64,000 nt of DNA from Sialis fuliginosa (lineage: Eukaryota; Arthropoda; Insecta; Megaloptera; Sialidae): NCBI GenBank assembly GCA_961205875.1, contig OY540812.1, forward strand, positions 19,406,001 to 19,470,000, read 5' to 3'. A program made the translations under genes and the position numbers. Shown in pieces: positions 9,411-24,345 of the stretch; position 1 is the stretch's first letter; each line of letters starts with the position of its first letter. Under the pieces are notes generated by a model. It saw only the letters and a program-made list of their open reading frames with translations, was not told the DNA's origin and did no database searches.

Positions 9411-10652
9411 TTGTACGTAGGCAGTATAAACGTGTTTATTATTCAGAATTATAGACGACTAATGCGCTTCAACTCACCAAAACTTCAGTGCGACAAACAA
9501 CGTTTCACGCGAATAAGTTGTGATTTTTATTGTTTATGTTTTGTTTACAATATGAACGCAATAGTGCAACACGTTCCTTCTTGTATATGTTATACGTTTT
9601 GATGTCTTTAACATCATATGTAAAGAAAAAAGTGTTGCGTAATTGCGCTCGTATGAAAAAATGCGGTTGAATATGTAAAAAAGTGTCCTTTTTGTAAAAA
9701 TCGTAAAAATACTTAAATTCGCTGAGATACATAAATCCTAATAAAAGGATGAAATTATTGTATAAACCTTAAAGTACAACCACTAAAATTAAAAAAAAAT
9801 GATCTTTATTACATTAATAGGACCCTCATCCATTAATAAAGTTATATTTACAAGTATAAAATATTTATTAGTTTAAGCTACTTCAAGTAACATCAGTATG
9901 AAACCAACATATTTTTAAAGTCATTATGTGACTGCTAGTTATTAAGTTTACATTAGAATAAATAAATATGTAAATTATGTTAAAATATCATACTACAAAA
10001 AAATACTTATACAAGCATTATATTTATATTTTAAAATATTGATCGATCACGGCAAACATCAATGCAAAAAAAACATGTATATCTACATATTTTTTAATAC
10101 ATGATCATTACAAACTAAATTAGTTTCATTAGGATTAATTTTCCTAAACTAATTAATGCAGATACTAATCTGAAATTTTTCGGCATATAAAATGACAGAT
10201 TCCATTACAATAATAACCTTGATGAAACGAAATCTATGCGTACAAAAAAACTCATCCAATAACATTAGTGTAAAAAAATGACGATCGCCAAGATATCATC
10301 AGTAGCTTAACAAAGTCATTTTAAAGAAAACTACTTACGACAAGATTAAAATCATTACTTTGTGATTGATTGAGTGCCCTCCCAACTCGAGAAAAATATT
10401 TATATAAAAACACGACACAATTACTTCTACGTCCTTCAACTACAATCCGGGGTCATCGCAAATATTTCTAGTTAGTAGTTATTTAACTTACAAAAACTTA
10501 TTTTCAATTATAATTTGATTCCAAAGATCGGACTGTTAAATTAATAGAAACAATTTATATTAATGTAAAAACAGTATAATCTAATTAGTTTTACACAGTG
10601 CCGTATTGGAGTAGAGTAACTATTTATGCATAAACATATAAAAAAAAACTAA
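9411..10652. other. AT-rich noncoding sequence
   Basis: No gene recognised. Overlapping short ORFs on both strands (9411-9732) look like chance. Confidence 0.5.
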
Positions 10653-11172
10653 GGTTCTGGTACCAATCTTGGATATGACCCCAGTAATGGCTATTTTTTA
10701 ATTAAATGTACTGAATTAGAAATATTTGTTGATATTTACTTACTACCATTTCTGAATATTAATCTATATACATTTAACTGTCTTACAGCGTGTCAAATTT
10801 AAACTAATTATTAGTATAATTTATTAATTATTATATTATCATAGCAACTGCTTTACATTATTTCAAATTTGACGATTCTTTCCTTTATATCTTTGTGTCG
10901 TAGCACTTATCATTTTGTAATCATTAGCAAATGTCACTGCGTGCTCATTACTGGTTTTACTTTATCTATTACCGGAGAAAAAATATAAACACAAAAAAGG
11001 CTATAATTTAAAAAACAAATTATATGTGCGGACTTTGGTAATTCAATTGATTAAATAAAGAGTTACTTGCTTTATTAGTAACATGAGTTCATGATAATTA
11101 CAAAAAAGAAGCCCGTCATTCACAAAAACAGTAAACATTGCTCTTATAGCGGCCATAACTGGTGCCAGTACC
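10653..11172. mobile_element. MITE family copy A
   Basis: About 520 bp sharing nearly its whole length with copies at 32654 and 61340 (shared landmarks: CTTGGATATGACCCCAGTAA, TTACTACCATTTCTGAATAT, CACTGCGTGCTCATTACTG). The ends are imperfect inverted repeats built on CTGGYACCA. It lacks a 'tttgatga...gatggacat' segment near 10800 that the other two copies keep. No ORF. Confidence 0.7.
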
Positions 11173-12030
11173 TTATTTGTATAAAGAATAGTTCTAACCC
11201 AGATAGAAACATTTACATTGATGTATTTCTTTTTATTAATTTTTATTAAGTTTTATTTAAAGTCCGTTAATAAAGTTCACCTGTTTCGAGTTATATGAAT
11301 TAAAATTAAATATTAAATATATGATGTAAAATACACATATAAAATATGTTTAGTTACACCCCTGTATCCTGAATTCATATTAATTATTTAAATAATAGCA
11401 GGTATATATATCTTAATTAATACTTAAATATACAAACACTGTTACACATAAATAAACAAGAAGGCAATTTCACATTTCAATAATTCAGATAATATGAAAT
11501 GATCATAAATTTTAACAATGCAATGGATTGATTTCAAATGAGAATTAAATCAGAATAAGGGTAAATTGATATCATTAAAATTTCACACATGCTAATGGCT
11601 TTACACATTACATGGACTAATGAATAAATCATTTAAAGCTAATTATTAATTAAGCCCCTGACAGTGCATTTGTAAAAGAGAAGACAATGTAAACACTAAA
11701 CACTAATATGCAAGAGTGGGCCTAATCAACGATAAATGTAGATAAATTCAAGCGAATTGATAAATAAATGCTCAATTTATTGTTATCAACTTTAGTTAAA
11801 AAATACAAAGAAAAATATTTTTAGAATTTTTGGTGACATTTTTTTGTTAAACCATTTTTTATAAAATTAATAAATGTTATCAAAAATTCTTTTAAAAATT
11901 ATATTGTCTGGCTAATTCTAAGGACTTTTCATCCTTTGCAAAATTTTCTAAAAGTTGATCCTTTCGCTAAAATTAACATAAAAAAAAACAAACATAAACA
12001 TAGAATGTTTGCATGCCCCCTAGAGTAGAA
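11173..12030. other. AT-rich noncoding sequence
   Basis: Nothing recognised; homopolymer-rich with stops in all frames. Confidence 0.5.
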
Positions 12031-12036
12031 TTATGA

Positions 12037-12243
12037 ATTTTCGTACGTTGCACCCATTACAACTTTTGATCAGCATACTTTGAATTATCATTTCCCCAAA
12101 TTACAAAAAAAATTCCATTGTTCATCCTTTTGCTCTACTGCTAAAACGGTGCGTTTGCGGACATGGGTTTATTAACAAATTTTTTTAATGTCCTCAATAA
12201 CTCTTGAAAATTTGTCGGTATGTTTTCAGGACACCCTGTATAA
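12037..12243 (+). repeat. Dispersed repeat ending in ACACCCTGTA (copy 1)
   Basis: Matches the reverse complement of about 50575-50815 over most of its length (TATCATTTCCCCAA, TTTGCTCTACTGCTAAAACG, ACATGGGTTTATTAACAA). The right end is GACACCCTGTA, and the 50-kb copy also ends in a CCCTGTA motif at its opposite end, suggesting inverted termini. Confidence 0.6.
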
Positions 12244-12635
12244 CCAAAATATAACTATTTTGCAGATTTATAGTTCTAGCAGCGAGTACTGTTACTTCAA
12301 ACAGGAGACGTTTTTTTTATTCAACCGCTAATTTATAACAATTTCATAATCTTCAAAATGTTACCGGAATTCCATAAAGTTAATTACAAGAAATATGAAT
12401 ATCACAACTCTTGCATCTTTGTTCAAGCGACAAAGAAACAAATCCTTAATTAATTGTGGCATTACTGTCACAATAAATTCCATGCAGTGAGCAACTTATT
12501 GATTCAAATACAGTAAGAACGTTCAATCCTACGCTGTCTCCTTAAAAGGTTTTGGAATTAAACCAAACTTAATTATGGCCATTCCTCTAAAACAATCAAC
12601 TTATATCTAGCAGTCTCGCTGTACATCTGCTTGAG

Positions 12636-12945
12636 CAACTGTTTCTCAAACTTTTTTCAGTACCTATTCCGTAATATATTTTCATAACTTCAGATTTGTT
12701 CCAATTAATTTAGTTTAAAATATTCTTATAAAAAGTATGTTCTAATTATTATTATCATTATTAATAATTGGATGCTGTTGAAATTTATAGTAAAATATTG
12801 ACCTTAAACACAAAATAGGCTAAATGAATAGAAACAAAGTTATTAAAATTTAATTTCAATTTATGAACAAATATGTTTATGATTTTGTTTTAAAATAATA
12901 TAGCCTCCAGTTGTTTGGTGTGTGTACATAGTTTGAGAATCGCTG
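12636..12945. mobile_element. hAT-like MITE
   Basis: Termini CAACTGTTTCTCAAACT and, reverse-complemented, CAGCGATTCTCAAACT are imperfect inverted repeats of the kind seen in hAT elements. The adjacent 8-mers (TGCTTGAG, TGTTTTAA) agree at 5 of 8 positions, a possibly eroded target duplication. A lone copy of the same terminus lies at 63902-63916. No ORF. Confidence 0.45.
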
Positions 12946-15230
12946 TGTTTTAAGAAAACCTTCAGCTTCTAAAACCGAACCCCTTTTCAAAAACGGCCGA
13001 GCTATTATTATAATAATATCGCACCCCAAAATCTCTTTGCGGTAATAAAAATTCTAAGATTCCCAGTTCTCAGTTAATTAAATTTAGAAGAGTTTCCTCT
13101 CTCTTGTAAAGGATTAATTAGTTGAAAGAAAACAGCCACAGTAAAGATTGTCGGAGATATGAACCAAAAATGAAACCAAAATTGCGTCGATTTGTTTTGT
13201 AATTTTAATCGCATTGTGAAACCGAAGACAATGGCTTTTAATTTACGGAATAGCTCATTTTCAATATTTGTTTTCTTTAAAATTGTTGACATCGTTTATA
13301 CGAAACAAAGATGAATCTATATTGTTTAGTAAGATGCTTGAAAAGTTATTATTTTTGAAGAATTCGTATCAAAAATTTTCATCGTAATTGTAGTATTTTA
13401 TTTTTCAATTACTGTATTCCCAACTTCTACAAAGAAGAATGTCATAAATGAAAATATTTGCAGAATTACTTCGCTTTCGAAAATAAATTGTCTTTATTTA
13501 TCTGAATGAAACAAATATATAATATAATTTATATTTAAATAAAAGGAATTTTTACTTTTGTATTTGTGTTTTATCAATGTATTTAAATTAATTAAGACAT
13601 TTGGCATGGAATTCCTGAATTTTTAAATATTATATTTACTGTTCAAATCAGCATACAATGAGGCAAGGTTGGATGATGTTTGGAGCAAGAAAACAAATAT
13701 TTAGGTATATAATTATAATAAAATATTAGTTAATAAAAAAATCCTTACACTACATCATGACCACCAACGACATACATCACGTTAATCTTTAACATATGGA
13801 TGTAAATAGATAATTTTCCATCTTCCCCATCCATCTTGCTTTTAACATCATTTTTATTTTATATCAAAATATTTCTTGAAGATAATGTGTTAAAATATTC
13901 TTTAGGAAAATTAAAGTGAAAAATAGTACCTACCTACATACATAAATAAAAAAAATTGTTTCTAATCCTTGTTTGTAAAAATAAAATTAAAATAAACTGC
14001 AAAAGAATATCAGTAAAACAAAAAAGTTTGTTATAATTCCTTTATATAAATGAATTCGAATATATTGTATATAGGATTGCTCCCTTTTCCCCTATATTTG
14101 TCTCATGTACGAGAGAGATATAAGTTTTTTATTTATTTCTGGCTTATTCATACTTAGTTATCACTCATTTTCGTTAATAATAATTTAATGATTACCAAAA
14201 TTCAATTATTTTAAAACTTCAACGAAATCACACCGTAAATAAATAAATTAATATTCATTACACAACTTTCATCCACTCTTCGTTTAGCGTATTTTATGAT
14301 GAAAGTCTTGAAACTAATTAAATATTTGAAAGTTTCAAACAAGGCACTGAATATCATGTATTCTATATACACATAGCCGTACATAAATAAAACCAACAGT
14401 TTATTATAAACATTGAATTACATTACATATTTACATTAGAAACTATAATGATATTCATGATTATTGTTTGAGATAACAATAACAAAGATGAATATATTAT
14501 CATATAAGACAAATGAGGTGATAAAATGGATCTTTAAACATTATCTTATAGTTGATTTTCTTATAAGAACTATATTCGATGTAATTCAAAACTTCTTTAG
14601 TGTTAATTGTAATGGGAAACTCCAAAACTAGAAAATAATATATTTATATTTGTACAATCCCCAAAACCAAAATCCTATTATTTTTTACTTCACAGTAAAA
14701 TATCTATTTAATTTATTGAAAGTGTTATTTTGTTAATGCTCTGAAATTAGGTTAACAAAATTGCATTCTAAACAAACTTTCTTTGTGGATTTTTTTCATA
14801 TTTGAAAAAATATAGGTAGTTTTTTTACAACTTTGTTTATAAAATAGCCTGTAGAAGAGACAAATCAACATATTTTTGGACACACTATATAGTGTATAAG
14901 TACTCGTAAATCTATGATGTTATCAACTTGTTTCTTGAAAATGTAACACGATAATCTTATAGAAAAAAATGTTTTTATTTATTTAAAAATAAAATAAATT
15001 TTTTTAATTCATTGCCGCGCGATAAATCGAAACAAACGCTGCGATCGACGATTCTTGGTCCCACTCCTAGTATATGTATATTATTTATATTATATATAGT
15101 AATAGCATTCCGAAGTTTCTGTGCTTTTTGTTAACAGGATTTTATCCACCCGATATATTTAATATTTTTTATCTATATTTATTTTCGTTACTTCTTTTTT
15201 GGTCGATTTTTAATACCAAATACACAGATA
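12946..15230. other. AT-rich noncoding sequence
   Basis: No coding region, RNA gene or clear repeat recognised. Confidence 0.5.
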
Positions 15231-15233
15231 AAA

Positions 15234-15345
15234 AAAATAACTTGGGCCAAGTAATTATTACTTATAATTAAGATTATATTATTTTCGTTTCGTATATAAA
15301 ACAAGAATTTCTTGGCCCAAGTCAATGTTTCTACCCATGTAGATC
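15234..15345. repeat. Fragment of a CTTGGGCCAAG MITE family
   Basis: Contains the palindrome CTTGGGCCAAG (left) and CTTGGCCCAAG (right) around 'ATTATTTTCGTTTCGTATAT'. The right end 'AATTTCTTGGCCCAAGTCAA' and following 'TTTCTACCCATGT' match the end of the hairpin at 43791-44024 with a few changes. Confidence 0.5.
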
Positions 15346-16639
15346 TTTCAGTCAAATATTAAATACTCTAGTTAAAAAAATGTTATAAAAAAGAAAAATA
15401 TAGAACAGATTTTCAACAAGATCAATAAATAAACTGTTGACAGACACATATCGATCTAAACACACATAACAAACATATACAATATTTGCAAATTACGCAT
15501 GCAACGGCAGATAATACACATGGATGTATCGGCTACCAATGTTTAAACACATAACGTAATAAATATTAAAATGTAAACTACTAAAACATGCTGTTGTCTC
15601 TTTGTGCCACACGGATATGTTTAATAATTATACGGATGAAACTTGTGTACACATAAAATGTGTGTTTAGTTGCAATATATTAATTTAAATACTTCATTAA
15701 ATGTTGGTCGTTCAGATATCGCAGTTAAACAAAAATACAGTTTGTGGCGAGTCTGCAGATTTGGAAGCGGTTTTTGTTTGACAAATGCGTTGTTTATTAT
15801 TTTACTACACATTTTTAAACTTTGGACGTGTATTGGTATAACAAATAACATATATATGAATTGAAAATCATAATCAATTAAGTTTCAATATTTCTTTTTT
15901 TTTACAAATAATTTTACATAGATAATAATACAAACATTTCAATCTCCATAAATAAAATAAAATCGTTATTTTTATAAATGGAATGATATAAATCATGTGC
16001 TGATACTTCATAAAATTATTTTTGATGTATCTTGTTTCTATCTTTTTTATTTGATATTTCTAAGATAAACTGCATAATATTTAACTTACTTATTTATAGA
16101 TGTAAAATAAAGAATTTTTAAATTGAAGTACCTCAAACCGTTTTGGAGATATATAGCTTCTCATTTTTTTGAAAATAACATTGACTTTTGAACCGTAGTT
16201 TGAATATACATTTACAAATTAAATTTTTGGTCTAAAAAATTATAAAACTACGAACAACAAACGAAAAAATTACAACAAAAAAATCCATACCTCAATAAAG
16301 TCGATTTTAGACAAAAAATTATTTGATGCAATCTAAAATAATAGGTGTTTAAATTATATATGTTACCATATGGTTATTTACACGCTGGTTTCAAAAATCT
16401 CATCAAAATACAAATCGACCACGAGTTCAAAAGTTATATGCACTTTTAAAAGACTATATTTCAATAACGCTTTTAAAAATGCGACATCTACAATAACTTT
16501 TTCTATCTATTATAAAATGATTTATTGTAAAATATTAAAACTAAAAAAAAAAGAAATTAATTTAAATCCCGCCGAAGCCAATTGATAAATAATTTTTAAG
16601 CTCTAATTCCGATTTCAGCAGAAACATCACATGGTGCGA

Positions 16640-17060
16640 GTCGCTCAGCGTTTCAGTTCCAGCTTCAACGCGTTCAAAATATACAAATTTTTATATACAA
16701 ATAAACAGTATCGAAGAATTCCTACTACAAAATGACAAAAAATGCCCCAAAAAACACAGAAAAACAAAACAACGTGTCTAGCTCTTAAATCTTGTAACCT
16801 GGTTATCCGTTACATCACGCGTGCATATCCCTAACATTAATTTAATCCGTGAGACAGAACATCGCGACATCTCTCCAGTCTCCTCTCACCAACCCAGTCC
16901 ATAGAGCCATCGTTGAAGACGTGCTGGAGATGGCGACGTAATCCCCGTGTCGTGCGCGTAGACATTAAGCCGTCGGTAAACACCAGCTTGATGGGAGAAG
17001 TTCGCTGATGTCAAGACGTCTCACATACTTGCTAACTCACATACACATTTTTATGTCAGA
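16640..17060. promoter_or_regulatory. GC-richer island, function unknown
   Basis: About 400 bp clearly richer in G+C and CpG than its surroundings, with no ORF long enough to call. In AT-rich insect DNA such islands can be promoters, untranslated exons or enhancers; nothing seen decides between them. Confidence 0.25.
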
Positions 17061-18406
17061 GGTGATATTAAAAACCGCCCAGTTGCAACTTTTTGTATTG
17101 AACGGACGTCACTTATGAAAATAAATAAACAGCGAAGGCTAGTATTTAAGATTTCAAAGTATCACTGGATCATAAAAATACTACGCAATGACAACCAATT
17201 TTCATCTCCGCATTTCTTTCAAGAAATGGTATAATAAATAAGTAGCGAAAAATGCACTTCGTGAATAAGCAAAACTAATAAGTATTAGAACAAAAAATCT
17301 AATATTACTTTATTTTTATTACAAAATATTATAATAAATGTTGCCCAGTAGTTTGTAATATATTAGAACTTTAATTTTCAGAAAATAATGCGTATTTGTT
17401 AGTTTATTTTTATATTTCATTACTTTTATTATTTAAATAAATATATAAAAATAAGTTCAGAATAATAAATTAATTTTGAATATAGGGGTAGACGATTTGG
17501 ATATAAAAAAAAATTTTTTTCAGCTATCACTAATAAACATTAAATCGGACAATAAATTTACATTATCTTACACCATAAAAGACATAAAAAATGTATATTA
17601 GTGCTTATCAATATATTTCAAAATCTATTGAAACGCAAACATCTAAATAAAAGTATTTCCCAATAACAAAAAATAAACGGTTTATATATTAATAGTACTT
17701 TCCTTTGATTTACTAATATCATGTATGTATATACATAGAAGAAAAATAAATAAAAGAACAAAGAAATTAATCCCAAAGGACAGTATTAAATGTAGTAGAA
17801 TATTTAATTAAACTTCAGTAAAACTTACCTCAACAAGATGTTTTCAACTTCAGTTTCAAACAGTTAAAACACCTGTAACAAAAAAGATAACAGCTTTATG
17901 TTAAAAGTTAAAAACAATAATATGCCAAACTTTCAACAAGTTTGTATTTTATATGACTATAAAAAAACAACCAATGTCCTGACATTTGGGAAACTTAATA
18001 TTATATCAATATTTTTCTGTCCTCTAAGATCGTATGAAAACAACATATATTTTAAAACATTACAATAATATTGATCTAACCCTTTTCCTCATGCTGGGGC
18101 AAATAAATGTCAAATTGAATTACTAAAGTGAATATATGTCAACATCAAAATAGATAAAGTATAACAACATGCATAGAAATAACATAATTTTTTGTAAAAT
18201 ATTAAACGATATATTTTTTTAACATTTAAGATTGTAGTTGATATTTTTATTATTATTGGTTATAAACATAATAATTTGCCTCCATTTGAATATTAGCCTA
18301 TTTTTTATGTTTGTATGTTTTGTATTGATTTAGTATCATTTTTTTTCTCTATAATTTATTCGGCAATATTATAGTCGAACAACTCAGAAAATGTAGATTT
18401 ATGTTG
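17061..18406. other. AT-rich noncoding sequence
   Basis: Nothing recognised. Confidence 0.5.
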
Positions 18407-18436
18407 TTTGTGTGTGTGTGTCTGTGTGTGTGTGTG
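18407..18436 (+). repeat. (TG)n microsatellite
   Basis: About 15 TG units with one TC interruption. Confidence 0.9.
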
Positions 18437-21100
18437 TTTTTTTTATTTTTGAGAGGACAACATAGTTGGCTGTGTATACGCGATTACGACATTCCAAACA
18501 CCATTGAAGCCTCAGTAATTTATATTTTAAGTCCTTCGATATCAATTTTCTTAGTTAATAAAAAAAAATAACGAAAATACAAACATTCGTTTGTTGTGCA
18601 TAAAAAAATTAATGTTTTACAATTATTTAAATTTACAATACTGAAATTACAAGTAGTAATTTTCTGAATAATACATGTAAGAAAAGAAAACATCAGATTT
18701 TAAATTGCTACAAACTACAAAAAAGTACATAAATAATTACTTATATTCTATACAATAAATAATTAGTCATAGATACCAGGTGTTTCTAATTCTTTCATAT
18801 ATTATTTTTATTTGAACTGTCGGTGCGGCTTTTACAATGAAGCTCATTTATCGAATTTCCTGATAAATGTAAAAACAAAGTATGTAATGTTTATTATGTA
18901 GCGCCAGGAGTTGTGTGTATACTTATTACATCTGTGGGAAAGTGCTATTAATAATAATTTATATACCTAGTGCCTAGTATATTATACCTACAAGTGCTCT
19001 AGCAGTTAAGAATGTGTAGACAACGTTTACTCCATTTTGCAATAGTAAATATTAATAACAGTTATTATATATGTTATACGCTGTCTATTTTTTATTTTTA
19101 TGCATGTGATTTATTCTCAAATTATTTCTGCAATATAATTTAAATATTTTTTATTTCAATACGTATAATTAAATACATATTTTCTTCTTTGTATATAAGT
19201 AAAATAGTCGTTTCTAAAACTACTATTAAATTCCGTTAGACCAAAACTACGGTCCGTGGATGGTTTTAAACCGACCCGCGAATATTTTTAATCTTATCTC
19301 AATGCTCGTGCATGTTTTCTATACCAACTCGGTTATTGTTACTAAATAATTGAATTATTGCAGGAAAGTTTCACACACCCAAATATTAATTTCAAAAAGA
19401 ATTTAAAAGTATTAAAAAATAAATTCTATGAACCGAAACGTTAGTTTTCTTCCCCGGTCCTATACATACATTTCAAAATTCTATATGTAACCCTCTTCTC
19501 AAAAAGGTTGATGAAACATACATTTAAATTAACTAGGTTAAAATATGTTTTAATTCTTTATTAAAATAAAATCCTACAGTGCCACAACAATAACTATCTA
19601 ACCTCTCCTTGATTACAGTACTACGACTGGGGGGTGGATGGATGCAGGCCTCTTTCTCCCACTCGATATGACCCTGACTGGTTATTTAAATCCCAGAAAT
19701 ATAAAAAGTTTACCATTCATTGCAAACAGAAGTTAAGATTATTTTTAATCCTGTCGAGAACACCTCAAGATATTTGCCATGAGATTTTTCACTCGCATTA
19801 CGCGACTTTACCAATATTTAGATATCATTTACAACTCCATTATAATTTATGTAATGCACGAGTTCATAATACAGCTAATGTTTGTCTTTGAGATATTCTG
19901 AATAGAACATATAGTGTTAATCTTTGTTGTGTTGGAACGCAGATTACATATAATGCAGTACAAAATAGTTAACAGTTCGTAGCTGTTGGAAGTTTTAATT
20001 AGAAAACAGAGTTCTGTGTTTGACTTTGAAAATATTGTGTGTACTTATTTGCGCTGGTGCAACAAGGAACTACTTTTGTTTGTGTGTGTATGTTTAGTCA
20101 TGTGCTTGGGCTTTGTGCGAAACCATGAATACATATGCATATGTATTTACACGTGTGAACGTATGCGTGGCCGAATTTATTTATACTGTTATCAACTATG
20201 CAGGATTCATATTAAAATCATTCATTCGAATAATTTAATCAGGACGAAATTTAAAAGACCATTCATCTAAAAGGAATGACCAACACATCGATTACAAATT
20301 AATTTTAAATAAGTATCCTGAATTTCAAAATAAATAAACAAGTATTTTAAAATAATATTGAACGAAATTTTGAAGAAAAATGTAGACTGCATTACAAAAG
20401 ATGGCCATCCCTTAACGTTTAACAATTAACAAGGTCGTATTAGGACCAATCAAAATATCAGATAATGTAAACTACGGTTAGACATGAATAATAGGATTCT
20501 CAATAATAAAATAAAATATATTCAGTTTGAATATTTTGATTTAAATTTTATAATGACAGTTGATCATGCTGCCAGTCCCGTTAAAAATCACGAAAAAAAT
20601 TTCAGGACAAAAATAACATTACAATTGCTATTTGTTTCAGTCGTTTTTAAATATAAAGTACTTGTTTTTTTCGAAGCCTGGATAAACTTGATAACAATAA
20701 AAAAAGATAAAGAACTTTTTTGAAGACTATTGAATTTTTATGTGTTTTGAGGCGCTTGAAAATACGTAGAAATACAATAGAATATGTATACAAAAAAGTT
20801 ATGTGTGTAATTAGACAGTGTATTTTTTTATGTGAATGAAGAAAAAAAATGAGATACAAAATTCAGAAAAGTTTGATTTTGCTGAATATTAATCCTTTAC
20901 AGTAAAATCTATTAAATTACTAGAAATTGTAAATCAAGAACCACTCCATAAATCACTGCAGAAAAGTAATCAAAAATAACCAATAGTTCAGATAAGAAAA
21001 GTAAAATTTAAACAAAAACTCCAACTGACATAAAAAACTAATATAAAAACACTGGCCACTCGAAACAAAAATAAAATAAAATCGCACACAGTAGTTGATA
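18437..21100. other. AT-rich noncoding sequence
   Basis: Short ORFs at 19634-19891 and 19986-20270 have no family motifs and are taken as chance. Confidence 0.45.
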
Positions 21101-21300
21101 GTTTCTACTCTTCTGTTAAGATCTATTGTATTCTTCCTGATCCCGCCTTTGTTTTTCGTCGAAGCTTACTTCGTGTATAGAGTTCGACAGTTAGAGAGAT
21201 TTACGTCTTTGTAGAGGGCGTAGGTCCGTTTGTCTACCGTGTTTCTAGCGCCTAGGAAAGAATAGTCAATACCCCCCTTTGTTGGCTGAGAAAGAAGAAT
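21100..21300. promoter_or_regulatory. GC-richer island, function unknown
   Basis: Short balanced-composition stretch with several CpGs between AT-rich flanks; no ORF and no known motif array. Confidence 0.2.
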
Positions 21301-22718
21301 GTTTTATGGATTTCTCACAAAAAATACAATATATACGAATATCTACCAGTTCGCTGATAATCAATTCTTTCTTTTATTTATTTTTAAATCAAAGTCATTT
21401 CACGTTATTTGACCACGCTCAAATGTTTATTTAATCAAATGTATTATATAGATTTATATAAATTAAATATGTTGACTTTATAAAACAATTGCGTGGGATA
21501 GAATATCTATCACACTTAAATTTTTGCATAATATATTTTAAAACATATGTGATTATTTTTATTATATAAATTATGTAACAACTACTTGTAAAAATAAATA
21601 TTTGTTTGATTTTTTCGTACAATATTTATGTTTCACACATCTACTAAAAAAAAGAACCCAAACAATACGTTTAGAATTTATTTTTACAGCTAACCTACTT
21701 TTAGTTTTATAATAAATATTTACAAGAACTCATTTTACCAACTTACGCTTAAAGAAAACGGATAATTTGATCATTAATTAAATCTTCATTTATACTTTAA
21801 ACATTTTAATTAGGGAGTTCTATAAATAAACAAAATCTAATAAATTTTTTATTTATACTTTTTAAAACAAGGAAAATAACATTTTTGTCAGTAATTTTAA
21901 ATTTATATTTAATTAATAAAAATATTTTACATTTTTATGATTGAAAAATACATGTACAAAATAGGTATAAACTTAAAAAATTGTCAATTGATTGATTTAC
22001 TATAATTTTCAAAAATAGTAAAACAATTTCAGAAACCTTGTGGCCGTTTGATAGTGGAATTTTACAAATAACAAATAATGCATAACCAATTAATTATTTA
22101 TTTATATTGAATTAAAATGCATATGATATAAGAAATATTCCCTACATATTCATTAATTATATAAGCAACCTAACATTAATATTTATTACTATCGTGATAA
22201 TTATTTAACGATGACTCTGCCCTAGATCATCACCATCCACCAAACGGAAACATGTAAAAATAAATGAATGCGATAATCTAAATAACTGGTACAAGATACA
22301 TCCAAAACGCAATAAAATACATGTACCGAATTAAAAAACAGATCACGCGTATCTCAAAGGAAGCGCTTTATCATATCGAACCTATTAAATTTTTCGGCAT
22401 GCTGGTTTTGACTGAATGTAAACACAGAAACGTTTTGGTTCGACTTAATGAAACTGTTGATCGTCAATCGACAGTCGGCCTAATGTGTCTGTGCGTGCGT
22501 ATATGTGTAGTTTCTTTAAAACGCACTTAGAAAACCGACTGCGTGTGTACAAATAAACTGTACAAATATTCTCATGTGTTGTAGAACCAACATTGTCCAT
22601 ACCGCGCGTATTCAATGCTATTAGGTATTTCTACAGTGTTATTCAAACAGTTTAACTTTTAAAATGGCTAGTTCTTGTTTATAATAAATTTTTGTGCATT
22701 TTCTTTGTTTATTATTAT
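21301..22718. other. AT-rich noncoding sequence
   Basis: No gene recognised. Confidence 0.45.
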
Positions 22719-22800
22719 GTTTTATGTCCGGTATTATAAAGAATTTGATACCTAGCAGATAGTGTTAACTGGAAGCTAATTTGCATTTGCACTCAAGCAA
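22719..22800 (+). repeat. Fragment of the TGTCCGGTATTAT repeat family
   Basis: TGTCCGGTATTATAAAGAAT followed by 'GCAGATAGTGTTAACT' matches both the left end and the right inner part of the inverted-repeat unit at 50847-51148, as if the centre had been deleted. Confidence 0.5.
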
Positions 22801-24192
22801 AAAATAAACTTTAAAAAATTCTAATTAGTTTTAAGAAATATTAAAAATCACGACAATGCACTATAAGGATGTGTTTTGTTTTTGCATTTAACATCTATAT
22901 ACCTGATTGTACCTACACATATGTATTATGCATTTTAAAATCTATTTTCTGTCATATTAAATCATTGTTTCCAGTTACTAAAAAAATTAATATTTACCTG
23001 GACTATCATTACAGAGATAGAAATTGTTCTGATTGATATTTTTTACTTCGGCAAGGAATCATTAGTTTTTTTTGTAACAACCTTGTATTTATGTATGTAC
23101 AATTGTACATCCTGCCTATGTTTTTTAAACAAAAAACAACTTTAAAGTTCTCAAAGTTAACGAAATTGCAGTCAAAAATTTGTAAAGAAACTGATGAGAA
23201 AAGAATTTGACTATGACATTTTTCTCAAGACAGTGTTTTTTTTACTTTCGTACAAATATCTCCAGAATAGTTATTCCGATCGGTCTGAAATTTTTAGGAG
23301 GCATTCACTATCTTAGAAAACAGAATCGATGATTGAAAAAAACAAATTTTGAATAATGTGTGTTAAAAATACACTTCTATATAAAAATCATTCCATTTCT
23401 ACACAAAATTGTCACTGCAGACCATTATTTAATAAGTAAGTATATATATGATACCTATCTTTCACATTGATAACTTTAAAATATTTTTATTTGTTTTAGA
23501 TTCTCTGGAATAAAAACGACAGTGGCCATATTGAAACTATTGTATACTCGTTTACCAGATTTCTATGAACAAATATTTATACTTCTCCACTCGTTTGCTA
23601 CTACATATATAAACACCACTGGAAAAAATACTATTAAAAGGAAATTAATGCGTTTGACCTCTTGTATATAAGTCTTTATTTAAGACATTCCACTCATTAT
23701 GACTTAATTAGAACAGGTTTGATAAAAAAAAATAACAATTCTCAGTTTGTTCTCTGTTGTGAGTAATGTAACGCAGATTATGAGATTTAATTTGTTTTAT
23801 TACAGTTAATAGTTTGATTACTCCAGAATTACTTAATCGCTTTATGCAGTGCTCTTTTTACTGTTGCTATATTATTATGTTATTATTCATTTGCAGAGAT
23901 ATATACAAATTGTTATTGCATCAAATTATATGCATATGTTTCTTTCTTCTTACTTGTTTATTTCTATACATGTGCATAGTAATGATGATATACAAATAAA
24001 TGCGAATAAACAAGTGAATGTTTTTTTTTTCAAAAAATCACAAACAAAATATAACTATCTATAATGTACATAGTTTTATAAGCAAATAATCCATTTTGAT
24101 ATTTTTTATAATTTTTATCTGTAAACGAAACTGACCTTTTAAAAAGATATAATTGATATAAGGCAGGCTCTTATAAAGAAAAATTTACAATT
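22801..24192. other. AT-rich noncoding sequence
   Basis: No gene recognised. Overlapping ORFs at 23814-24064 are low-complexity. Confidence 0.45.
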
Positions 24193-24345
24193 GATTATCC
24201 ATACTAATATTAAAAATACGAAAATGTGTCTGTATGTGTTTGTTACCTTTTCACAGCTAAACCGCTGACCCGATCTTAATGAATTTTGGCACGGAGATAG
24301 GCTGCATTCTGAGGAAGGACATAGGCTACTTTGTATCCCAAAAAA
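24193..24345 (+). repeat. Helitron-like fragment of lepidopteran type
   Basis: The order 'CATACTAATATTAAAAATAC', 'GTGTCTGTATGTGTTTGT', 'TAAACCGCTGACCCGATC', 'GGACATAGGCTACTTTGTAT' follows a very common repeat of moth and butterfly genomes, often classed as Helitron-derived. This is the main sequence clue to the organism. Only one end is present. Confidence 0.55.

Noticed and set aside
19634..20270. Two ORFs of 85 and 94 codons close together
   Set aside because: No family motifs, ordinary AT-rich composition, and no splice or promoter context.
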